This document shows, piece by piece, positions 18,455-26,404 of a stretch of 64,000 bases of DNA (position 1 is the first letter of the stretch; every line of letters begins with the position of its first letter). Below the pieces are notes generated by a model. It made no database searches. It saw nothing but the letters and a program-made list of their open reading frames with translations, and was not told the DNA's origin. The DNA lies in contig JAGYIN010000005.1 of the NCBI GenBank assembly GCA_018402665.1, positions 1 through 64,000 on the forward strand, written 5' to 3'. This DNA is from Schleiferiaceae bacterium. Lineage in GTDB: Bacteria; Bacteroidota; Bacteroidia; Flavobacteriales; Schleiferiaceae. The position numbers were made by a program, and so were the translations under genes.

Positions 18455-19273
18455 ATGGAAAGCAAGCGCGTATTATTCGTTTCACAAGAAATTCATCCTT
18501 ATTTACCTGAAAACACCATTTCAAGTACAACTCTAGCTTTAGCTAAGAAGACGAACGACAGTGGTCACCAGGTGCGCGTTTTTATGCCACGTTTTGGCGT
18601 CATTAATGAGCGTAGACATCAGTTACACGAGGTGATTCGTTTGAGCGGTATGAATGTCGTGATCAACGATATGGATATGCCATTGATCATCAAGGTAGCC
18701 TCTGTTCCAGGAGCGCGCATGCAGGTATATTTCATTGATAATGAGGAATACTTCAAGCGTAAGTTTACCTATGCGGATGCAGACGGCAAGCAGTTTGAAG
18801 ACAATGATGAGCGCACGCTCTTCTTCTCGAAAGGAGCTATTGATACTGTGGAGAAATTAGGCTGGAAGCCCGATGTAATACATGTTCATGGCTGGATGTC
18901 GGCCTTAGTCCCTATGTATTTGCGTCTGTTCCAGGCGGATAACCCGATTTTCAAGGATGCGAAGATTGTCTTCTCAGCATATGATAATGGCTTTGAAGGG
19001 TCCTTAGGTCCTAACTTAAAGTCGGGAATGGAGTTTGATGAGATCGATCCAGCGCTTTGCGAAGGTTTGGAGGCACCGACTTGTGAGGATTTACAGCTTT
19101 TGGCAGCGAAATATGCCGATGTGGTTATTCTCGGTGACGAAAATACTGGGCACGTTGAGGAGTTCTGTAAAGCGAACGATATTCCTTGCATTGACGGTAA
19201 AAACTTCCCTGAGAATCCAGCAGAAGCCATCAAAGTTTATGAATCGCTACTGGTTGAAGAAGACGTTGAATAA
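18455..19273 (+). CDS. Half-length glycogen/starch synthase homologue (GT5 N-terminal domain)
   Basis: 272 residues matching only the N-terminal Rossmann half of GT5 glycogen/starch synthases: FVSQEIHPYLPE, RVFMPRFGVINER, VYFIDNEEYF, and WKPDVIHVHGWMSALVPMYLR. Full synthases are about 480 residues with a second Rossmann half; that half is absent and the frame stops normally. The ADP-glucose-binding KTGGL motif expected near the N terminus is replaced by ENTISSTTLA. Such short forms recur in Bacteroidota beside panC and are usually annotated as glycogen synthase, but catalysis is doubtful. Start ATG 18455, not the upstream TTG. Confidence 0.85.
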   Translation: MESKRVLFVSQEIHPYLPENTISSTTLALAKKTNDSGHQVRVFMPRFGVINERRHQLHEVIRLSGMNVVINDMDMPLIIKVASVPGARMQVYFIDNEEYFKRKFTYADADGKQFEDNDERTLFFSKGAIDTVEKLGWKPDVIHVHGWMSALVPMYLRLFQADNPIFKDAKIVFSAYDNGFEGSLGPNLKSGMEFDEIDPALCEGLEAPTCEDLQLLAAKYADVVILGDENTGHVEEFCKANDIPCIDGKNFPENPAEAIKVYESLLVEEDVE

Positions 19274-20579
19274 GTCCTTACTAGGATTCCTAGCCTTCGT
19301 TGGGCTGGCCCTATTTAGCAGCAGTTGTGAAAAAAGCAACGGCGAAATTGGTGCGGGAAAGTTTGTTGAAGATCGCCCTGAATTGGGTGAGAAATTAACC
19401 TTCAATGTCGTTTCGTACACAACGAACTGGGACAGCATTACCACAAAAAACCCCGGTGCAGTTGCGCTAGGTAATCTCAATGACCCCATCTTCGGAAAAT
19501 TAAACGCTGCCTTTACTACACGCGTATTGCTATCAAAACTATCTCCAGATTTCGGAGATGGCACAGTTTGTGACTCTGTAAAAGTCCGTTTGACCTACCA
19601 AAACACCTATGGGGTTCGTGGAGATTCTATTCACTTGCAGGTCTTGCCAGTCGTGGCACCCATGTCGGATACTATCAACTACTACAGCAATAACATGCCT
19701 GTTTTGGGTCCGTCCATTATGGATACTACGCTAATGGTTGATCCCTCAGTTCCAGTTTTCAATGGTATTGATACTAGTGTAGGTTACCTCACATTTGATC
19801 TCGATCCCGCTTATTTCCAAGAGAATTTGTTTGATCCCGCTATTGCCGGTGAAGATTTCTTGATTGATAATGAGCGCTTTGTCGAAGCGGTACCTGGTTT
19901 GCATTTTAGAGATGCAGGAACCGGGACCAGCGCTTTATCTTTCTTTAATCTTACCGCCTCTGGCAGCTTAATCCAATTGTTCTATCATACCGGAGCGCAA
20001 GACACGGTTCCGAAACTCTTTACCATGACCTTTGGTCAAAACTTGGGTGATCCGGGTCTTTCTTTTAATACCTACGAGAACGATTTTACATCGGCAGACT
20101 TTGCGATCGATATGCAAGATACGGTCAATGGAGAGCTGCTCACCTACACACAAGGTGCTGGTGGTGCGCGTACGGTCCTTGAATTTCCGGGCCTCGACAC
20201 CCTTATCGGAAAAGGGTACAGCATTAACCGCGCGGAGATCATTGCACACGTTTTACAGGGTACAGCATCACCGTATACCCTTCCTAACACGCTCCTCATT
20301 TTACAAGATCAAGATTCCGCTCAAGCGTTGATCAAGGATTACACGAGCCCCATTAATCCGGCCGGTGGTGCGATCAATCGTGCAGACTTACGTGAATTCC
20401 GCTACCGTTTCAATGTAACGCGCATGGTTCATGACTTTGTGAATGAAAAAGAAGAAATCTTGCCCGTGATTCTAACACCAGCAAGCTCTAATTCTAGTGC
20501 GGCTCGCGTTGTTTTAGGCGGTGGTCTTCACCCCACCATTCCGGTAGAATTTAATGTCTACTATACAAAATCAGAGTAG
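19254..20579 (+). CDS. DUF4270 family lipoprotein
   Basis: About 441 residues. TTG at 19254 (MKKTLNKSLLGFLAFVGLALFSSSC) gives a proper lipoprotein signal with Cys25 after acceptance of this start; an ATG at 19239 is the alternative. Both overlap the 3' end of the GT5 homologue. The body is beta-rich with the DUF4270 pattern (VEDRPELGEKLTFNVVSYTT, LGNLNDPIFGKLNAAFTTR). Function is unknown; the family sits in Bacteroidota genomes next to panC, the GT5 homologue and glmS, as here. An outer-membrane location is expected. Confidence 0.85.
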   Translation: MKKTLNKSLLGFLAFVGLALFSSSCEKSNGEIGAGKFVEDRPELGEKLTFNVVSYTTNWDSITTKNPGAVALGNLNDPIFGKLNAAFTTRVLLSKLSPDFGDGTVCDSVKVRLTYQNTYGVRGDSIHLQVLPVVAPMSDTINYYSNNMPVLGPSIMDTTLMVDPSVPVFNGIDTSVGYLTFDLDPAYFQENLFDPAIAGEDFLIDNERFVEAVPGLHFRDAGTGTSALSFFNLTASGSLIQLFYHTGAQDTVPKLFTMTFGQNLGDPGLSFNTYENDFTSADFAIDMQDTVNGELLTYTQGAGGARTVLEFPGLDTLIGKGYSINRAEIIAHVLQGTASPYTLPNTLLILQDQDSAQALIKDYTSPINPAGGAINRADLREFRYRFNVTRMVHDFVNEKEEILPVILTPASSNSSAARVVLGGGLHPTIPVEFNVYYTKSE

Positions 20580-20625
20580 TAAAACACGTATTTTAGCCCC
20601 ACCAAACCTTTAAACTAACGGCACT

Positions 20626-22470
20626 ATGTGTGGTATTGTAGGATATATTGGGGACAGAAAAGCGTTCCCTATTCTCGTAAATGGTCTCAAGCGTCTTGAG
20701 TATCGTGGTTATGACAGTTCAGGCGTAGCCTTAGCACAAAATGGTGAAATCGCCATATATAAAAAGCAGGGAATGGTGGTTGCCATGGAGGAGCATGCGC
20801 TTGCCAACAACACCTCCGGTTCAACCGGTATCGCACACACACGCTGGGCTACACACGGCCAACCGTCTGATGAAAACGCCCATCCACACTTAAGCAATTC
20901 CGGTGACCTCGTATTGGTACACAATGGAATTATAGAGAACTACCAGAGCTTAAAAGATTTACTTAAAGGCAAAGGGTACACCTTCCACAGTGAAACGGAT
21001 ACCGAAGTCCTCGTAAACTTTATAGAATACGTTCAAAAAGAAGAAGGCTGTAAACTGCGTAAAGCGGTTCGCTTGGCATTGACGCAGGTTGTGGGTGCTT
21101 ATGCGATTTGTATCTACGACAAGAATCGTCCTGAGGAGATTGTGGTTGCAAAACTGGGATCGCCTTTGGTGATCGGCCTAGGGGTAAATGAAAAATTTGT
21201 AGGTTCAGACGCAACACCTTTCCTAGAATATACGAAAGATGCCATTTATCTCGAAGACGGCGAGATGGCATGTCTTACAGCGGATGGTGAGGTTTCTATT
21301 CGCATGATTGAAAGTGATGAGTCTGTTGATCCAACCATTCACGCCCTTAAAATGGACCTCGAGAGCATCGAAAAAGGCGGGTACGACTACTTCATGATGA
21401 AGGAGATTTACGAGCAGCCGCGTGCAATCTACGATACCTTCCGTGGCCGTTTATTGCCCGAGCAAGGCATGATTAAAATGTCCGGGCTTGAGGAATATGC
21501 CGATAAGTTTAGAAATGCAGACCGCATTATTATGACGGCTTGTGGTACCTCTTGGCACAGCGCACTTGTGGCAGAATACTTGTTTGAAGAGTTTGCTAGA
21601 ATCCCGGTTGAAGTAGAATACGGTTCAGAATTCCGTTACCGTAACCCGATCATCCGTAAGAACGATATCGTCATTGCTATTTCTCAAAGTGGTGAAACGG
21701 CAGATACCTTGGCCGCTATTAAAATGGCCAAAGCAGCGGGAGCGATGGTTTTTGGAATTTGTAATGTTCCAGGATCTACGATTTCACGCGAAACCCATGC
21801 CGGAGCATATACGCACGCTGGACCAGAAATAGGCGTTGCGTCGACGAAAGCATTCACCGCTCAGGTAACGGTTTTAACTATGATGGCGCTTGAGCTTGGT
21901 AAAATTCGCGGAGAATTCTCCACTTCAGAATACCGTGCTTTGATCAATGAACTGAGCGTTATTCCGAAAAAAGTCGAGAAGGTACTCGAATCAAAAGAGC
22001 ACATCGAAGAAATTGCAGCGCTGTATAAAGATGCTACGAATGCGCTCTATTTAGGTCGTGGCGTGAATTTCCCTATTGCTCTAGAAGGCGCGTTGAAGCT
22101 GAAAGAGATTTCTTACATCCATGCTGAGGGTTATCCAGCAGCGGAAATGAAGCACGGACCTATCGCTTTGATTGATGAAAATATGCCAGTGGTTGTGGTT
22201 GCGCCGAACAACGGGCACTACGAGAAATTGGTCAGTAATGTTCAAGAAGTGAAGGCCCGCGAAGGCAAGGTGATCGCGATTGTAACGGAAGGCGACACAG
22301 AGATCATCAATAGCGCAGATCACGTGATTGAAATTCCAGAAACATTGGAGGCGCTCACACCACTATTGACGGTTATTCCGTTGCAGTTACTGAGTTACTA
22401 TATCGCGGTCATGCGCGGTTGTGATGTTGACAGACCGCGTAACCTGGCAAAATCGGTTACCGTGGAGTAG
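20626..22470 (+). CDS. glmS: Glutamine-fructose-6-phosphate aminotransferase (isomerizing)
   Basis: 614 residues, full length. GlmS makes glucosamine-6-phosphate from fructose-6-phosphate and glutamine, the first step to UDP-GlcNAc for peptidoglycan and lipopolysaccharide. Seen: catalytic Cys2 (MCGIVGYIG), glutaminase loops (RWATHGQPSDENAHPH, VHNGIIENY), two SIS domains (TACGTSWHSALVAEY, SQSGETADTLAAI, STKAFTAQ, KEISYIHAEGYPAAEMKHGP) and the C-terminal loop ending AKSVTVE. No glmS ribozyme is expected in this phylum and none is seen in the 46-base gap upstream. Confidence 0.98.
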   Translation: MCGIVGYIGDRKAFPILVNGLKRLEYRGYDSSGVALAQNGEIAIYKKQGMVVAMEEHALANNTSGSTGIAHTRWATHGQPSDENAHPHLSNSGDLVLVHNGIIENYQSLKDLLKGKGYTFHSETDTEVLVNFIEYVQKEEGCKLRKAVRLALTQVVGAYAICIYDKNRPEEIVVAKLGSPLVIGLGVNEKFVGSDATPFLEYTKDAIYLEDGEMACLTADGEVSIRMIESDESVDPTIHALKMDLESIEKGGYDYFMMKEIYEQPRAIYDTFRGRLLPEQGMIKMSGLEEYADKFRNADRIIMTACGTSWHSALVAEYLFEEFARIPVEVEYGSEFRYRNPIIRKNDIVIAISQSGETADTLAAIKMAKAAGAMVFGICNVPGSTISRETHAGAYTHAGPEIGVASTKAFTAQVTVLTMMALELGKIRGEFSTSEYRALINELSVIPKKVEKVLESKEHIEEIAALYKDATNALYLGRGVNFPIALEGALKLKEISYIHAEGYPAAEMKHGPIALIDENMPVVVVAPNNGHYEKLVSNVQEVKAREGKVIAIVTEGDTEIINSADHVIEIPETLEALTPLLTVIPLQLLSYYIAVMRGCDVDRPRNLAKSVTVE

Positions 22471-22474
22471 AAAG

Positions 22475-23038
22475 TTACTTCCTAACTCGTTTTTCAAAGG
22501 CGTACGTCAGCATCAGTAAGTTATTCTCGCTAAAGAGCCCCATACTTAGGGCGCTTTGGTTCCAGATCCCATTGGATTTACCGAAAGAAGTTGTGATCGA
22601 CATGGGAGCGGTGAGTGCGATGTTGAGGCGTTCGTTTACCTGGTACAGGGCCCCGATCTGGTAGCGTACGCTTGGAGCAAAATTTGCATAACTCACACTA
22701 GAAGAATAGTAGGTGCCTATTTCAGGACCGTGCAAGAAATACAAACGGTCGGTGACAGGTTTACGCCACTCTTGACCTGCGAAAAATCCCGTGCTTAGAC
22801 TAAAGTAGTGGTTGTCCTGGTATTTGGAGTAATTCATATAGGTCCGTTCTGCACGAATCGTAGATACTCTAGCGATCGATTTCCCCCATTTATACATAGG
22901 GCGTGCATCAAGCACGGGTCCATACATAATACCCATGGAAGCTGAGGTGATAAGACCTACTTCTCGGTATTGCGCTTGAACGTTGCTAAAGAATCCAAAG
23001 AAAAAGAGGCACAGGCTCCACAGTTTGACGGATTTCAT
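22475..23038 (-). CDS. Small outer-membrane beta-barrel-like protein
   Basis: 187 residues with a signal peptide (cleavage after NVQAQ) and alternating aromatic/hydrophobic strands typical of a small beta-barrel (YREVGLITSASMGIMYGPVL, HYFSLSTGFFAGQEW). No family is recognised. It converges on glmS with a 4-base gap and diverges from the sortilin-like gene. Function unknown. Confidence 0.6.
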   Translation of the reverse strand: MKSVKLWSLCLFFFGFFSNVQAQYREVGLITSASMGIMYGPVLDARPMYKWGKSIARVSTIRAERTYMNYSKYQDNHYFSLSTGFFAGQEWRKPVTDRLYFLHGPEIGTYYSSSVSYANFAPSVRYQIGALYQVNERLNIALTAPMSITTSFGKSNGIWNQSALSMGLFSENNLLMLTYAFEKRVRK

Positions 23039-23136
23039 AACAGGGGTTTTAATTTCCTTTTAAAGGTAAATCAATAATGTGTAACTTCTTCCGGATACCC
23101 CATTGAAGGATGGAATATTTAAGCAAGAGTAAAAAC

Positions 23137-26100
23137 ATGAGAAAATTGGGAATAAAAGCACTTTTAGCAGGTCTGCTATTTAGCGTTGTGGTAAGCACAC
23201 AGGCACAAGAGCAAACCACGCCTTTAGAACAGGTGATGGAGGGACTTAGCGTTAGAAACATTGGTCCTGCTGGGATGAGCGGGCGGGTGACCTGCATCAC
23301 TGTGCACCCACAAATTCCTACGACTATTTATGCGGGATCCGCCAGTGGTGGATTGTGGGTGAGTGCGAATAATGGCCAGAGTTGGTCACCGCTGTTTCAA
23401 AATGAAAAGGTGGCGTCGATCGGCGCCATTGCCGTTGATCCGACCCATCCAGATATTATTTATGTAGGAACGGGTGAGGGCAATCCTCGAAACTCTCAAA
23501 CGAGCGGTTACGGGTTGTACAAAAGCTACGACGGTGGCCAGAGCTGGGAGTGTTTGGGATTGGAGGATACCCGGACGATTCACCGGATTTTGATCAACCC
23601 TTCAAATACGGAGGAGGTATACGTTGGTGCTACGGGTTCCGCTTGGGGGGACAGTCCGCGCGGAGTGTACAAGAGTACGGATGGGGGAAAAAATTGGACA
23701 CAGAGTCTATATGTGGATGGAAAAACGGGCGCTGGAGATCTCGTTATGGACCCGAACAACCCTAAGAAATTGATTGCCAACATGTGGGAATACCGCAGAG
23801 CACCTTGGTTCTTCACAAGTGGAGGTCCTTCGGGCGGATTGTTTATTACCTATGATGGCGGTGAGCATTGGAAAAAATTAGGCGAGGAGGACGGATTGCC
23901 CAAAGGTGATTTGGGCCGAATTGGACTAGGTATCGCCCCTTCCAATTCCAATATTGTGTACGCACTCATTGAAACTGAGAAAAAGAACGGAGTGTATAAG
24001 AGTATGAACGGCGGGAAGAATTGGTTCAAAGTGACCGAAAGTGAGCAGGCAGGAAACCGCCCGTTCTACTATGCGGACCTTCGCGTGGACCCGCAAAATC
24101 CAGACCGATTGTACAGTTTGTGGACGTATGTGACGCGCAGTGATGACGGTGGAAAAAATTGGAAAACCATTACACCCTACAATCGTATTCATCCAGACCA
24201 CCATGCCATGTGGATCAATCCCGCGAACCCCGCACACCTTATCGAAGGGAACGACGGCGGGATGAACATTTCCTATGATTATGGAGAAAGTTGGCATTTC
24301 GTAGAGAACTTGCCTTTGGCCCAATTCTATCATATCAACGTCGACGATCAGCTGCCGTACAATGTTTATGGCGGGATGCAGGACAACGGTTCATGGAAAG
24401 GACCGGCGTACAGTTTAACCACCGACGGTATTCGCAACGAAGAGTGGAGTGAGCTTTTCTTTGGCGACGGTTTTGATGTCGTACCCGTACCCGGGCGTAC
24501 GGATGCCGTTTATGCGCAGAGTCAAGAGGGCAATGTAGGTTTAGTGAATGCAGAGACGGGATATTCTGAGCTCATCAAACCGGCTCATCCGGAAGGAGAA
24601 AAATTACGCTGGCATTGGAATGCACCAATTGCATTAGATCCTCATGCGCCGGAGACGAGCTTGTACTTTGGCTCGCAGTATGTGCACAAGAGTACAGATA
24701 ACGGAAAAAATTGGACCATTATTAGTCCAGACCTGACCTCGAACAATCCGGAGAAACAAAAGCAACTGGAGAGTGGAGGACTGACCTATGATGTGACGGG
24801 GGCGGAAAACCACACCTGTTTGCTTGCTATTGCGCCAAGTGCCTTGGATCAAAATGTGATTTGGACGGGTTCGGACGATGGGAAGCTTCATGTAACCATG
24901 GACGGCGGCGCGAATTGGGTGGACCTCACAAGCAAGCTTAAAGGGCTGCCGGAAGGATCGTGGATTCCACAAATTCGTGCGTCGGATTACGACAAAGGGA
25001 CTGCTTGGGTGGTGGCGAACGACTACCGCAGAAATAATTGGAGCGCGTACCTGTTTAAGGTTGAAGATTTCGGAAAGAAGGTCACCCGTGTGGTGGACGA
25101 CAACGATATTTTCGGACCTATCCTTAGTGTATGGCAAGATCCCGTAGCGCCGAACTTACTCTTCATAGGGGGTGAATATGGACTATATGTTAGTGTGAAT
25201 GGAGGCATTTCCTACACCAAATGGACCGATGAAGTACCTACTGTCCAAGTGATGGATCTGGCCTTCCAAGCCCGCGAAAAAGATTTGGTCCTGGGTACAT
25301 TCGGTCGTGGCGCTTGGGTGATCGATGATATCGAACCGTTGAGAGTTTTAGCGGCAGGCAATGACCTCAGCACACTTACGTTCTTCGCGCCGCCAACGGC
25401 GTATCAATGGGAACGTCGTCAAAGCCCTGGCGTACGATTTGCCGGTATGTCAACCTTCCGAGGCGATAACCGTCCATTCGGAGCACGCATGACTGCTTAC
25501 CTTCCGGAGGTTGCAGAGGATAATAAGAAGAAGCTTCGAGTGGATTATCAAAACGAAGGTGGCGATACCGTCTATACCCAATACATCAGTGTAAAAGAAG
25601 CGGGACTGCAAAATTGGCGCTGGGCAATGTGGGAAAAGGGTACGGAGTATCCTGAGTTCAAGGTGCGCAAAGAAGAAAAGGAGCAGAGCGACCGACGCGG
25701 AGCACCGGTACTTCCTGGAACGTATACGGTAACGGTGAATTGGGACGGTCAAACTGCTGCTCAACCCCTGCAAGTGGAGTACGACCACCGGATGAAGGCT
25801 TGGGTCAGCGATGATGATTTGGTTGCACGACGTCAGGCTTTCAAAGCCATTGAAGGTATTGAGGTAGATTTGGACCTCGCGGTGCAGTCGTTAGCGCAGG
25901 CTAATGAGAACATAGAGCGTCTGCAATCCCTATTGCAGCGCGAGCCGTATGCTTCTGATTCTACCCTGGTCGACACGGTGAAAGCTGCCGCTAAAGCTTT
26001 GGAAGCAGCACGCCACCATGTTTTTGGTAAGAAGGAAACGAAAGGATACTTTGAACAACCGGAGGTATGGTCGAACCAATGGGGCAGTTCCTTATGGCAA

Positions 26101-26295
26101 CTCTTGAGTTCGTCGCGGGCTTGGGGAAGCAATGAGCAAGCGTTGTTTGACCAATTGTCTGAGCGTACTGAAGCAGCCACAGAAACTGTCACGACCTTCC
26201 TCGTAGAGGATTACAACGGATTGTTGGAATACCTCGAAGAACATCCGGTGGACCTGATGATTCCAACGAGTATTGAGAATGAAATACGCAAATAG
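23137..26295 (+). CDS. Exported sortilin/BNR-repeat beta-propeller protein
   Basis: About 1,052 residues. The signal peptide (MRKLGIKALLAGLLFSVVVSTQAQ) favours ATG 23137 over ATG 23110. Residues about 40-720 form a VPS10/sortilin-like propeller with many Asp-box (BNR) repeats, such as SANNGQSWSP, SYDGGQSWE, STDGGKNWT, TYDGGEHWK, SDDGGKNWK and STDNGKNWT. A beta domain and a helical tail (about 890-1000) follow. Asp-boxes occur in glycosidases and in non-enzymatic propellers; no sialidase catalytic set is evident, so substrate binding or a scaffold is more likely. There is no T9SS signal. A bidirectional terminator follows. Confidence 0.85.
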   Translation: MRKLGIKALLAGLLFSVVVSTQAQEQTTPLEQVMEGLSVRNIGPAGMSGRVTCITVHPQIPTTIYAGSASGGLWVSANNGQSWSPLFQNEKVASIGAIAVDPTHPDIIYVGTGEGNPRNSQTSGYGLYKSYDGGQSWECLGLEDTRTIHRILINPSNTEEVYVGATGSAWGDSPRGVYKSTDGGKNWTQSLYVDGKTGAGDLVMDPNNPKKLIANMWEYRRAPWFFTSGGPSGGLFITYDGGEHWKKLGEEDGLPKGDLGRIGLGIAPSNSNIVYALIETEKKNGVYKSMNGGKNWFKVTESEQAGNRPFYYADLRVDPQNPDRLYSLWTYVTRSDDGGKNWKTITPYNRIHPDHHAMWINPANPAHLIEGNDGGMNISYDYGESWHFVENLPLAQFYHINVDDQLPYNVYGGMQDNGSWKGPAYSLTTDGIRNEEWSELFFGDGFDVVPVPGRTDAVYAQSQEGNVGLVNAETGYSELIKPAHPEGEKLRWHWNAPIALDPHAPETSLYFGSQYVHKSTDNGKNWTIISPDLTSNNPEKQKQLESGGLTYDVTGAENHTCLLAIAPSALDQNVIWTGSDDGKLHVTMDGGANWVDLTSKLKGLPEGSWIPQIRASDYDKGTAWVVANDYRRNNWSAYLFKVEDFGKKVTRVVDDNDIFGPILSVWQDPVAPNLLFIGGEYGLYVSVNGGISYTKWTDEVPTVQVMDLAFQAREKDLVLGTFGRGAWVIDDIEPLRVLAAGNDLSTLTFFAPPTAYQWERRQSPGVRFAGMSTFRGDNRPFGARMTAYLPEVAEDNKKKLRVDYQNEGGDTVYTQYISVKEAGLQNWRWAMWEKGTEYPEFKVRKEEKEQSDRRGAPVLPGTYTVTVNWDGQTAAQPLQVEYDHRMKAWVSDDDLVARRQAFKAIEGIEVDLDLAVQSLAQANENIERLQSLLQREPYASDSTLVDTVKAAAKALEAARHHVFGKKETKGYFEQPEVWSNQWGSSLWQLLSSSRAWGSNEQALFDQLSERTEAATETVTTFLVEDYNGLLEYLEEHPVDLMIPTSIENEIRK

Positions 26296-26302
26296 TACCC
26301 AT

Positions 26303-26330
26303 AAAAAAGGCGCCCACGGGCGCCTTTTTT
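26303..26330. terminator. Bidirectional intrinsic terminator
   Basis: A run of A, the stem GGCGCC/GGCGCC with flanking A/T pairs, and a run of T. It lies between two convergent genes, and the A and T runs let it act in both directions. Confidence 0.85.
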
Positions 26331-26345
26331 ATGCTCAAATTTTCG

Positions 26346-26387
26346 GCTCCGCCTGGGCTTCGTATGGACAGCTCCGCCTGGGCTTCG
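26346..26387. repeat. Two 17-bp direct repeats in an intergenic region
   Basis: GCTCCGCCTGGGCTTCG occurs at 26346-26362 and again at 26371-26387, separated by 8 bases (period 25). It sits between the terminator and the metalloprotease stop codon. No third copy was noticed elsewhere in the window. Confidence 0.8.
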
Positions 26388-26404
26388 ACGAGAAGGTTCG
26401 CGGC

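Noticed and set aside
20580-20625. Possible glmS ribozyme upstream of glmS
   Set aside because: Only 46 bases are available and no ribozyme core is seen; glmS ribozymes are typical of Gram-positive bacteria.
24634-25137. 167-residue minus-strand frame inside the sortilin-like gene
   Set aside because: It is opposite intact Asp-box repeats on the plus strand and has no recognisable family.
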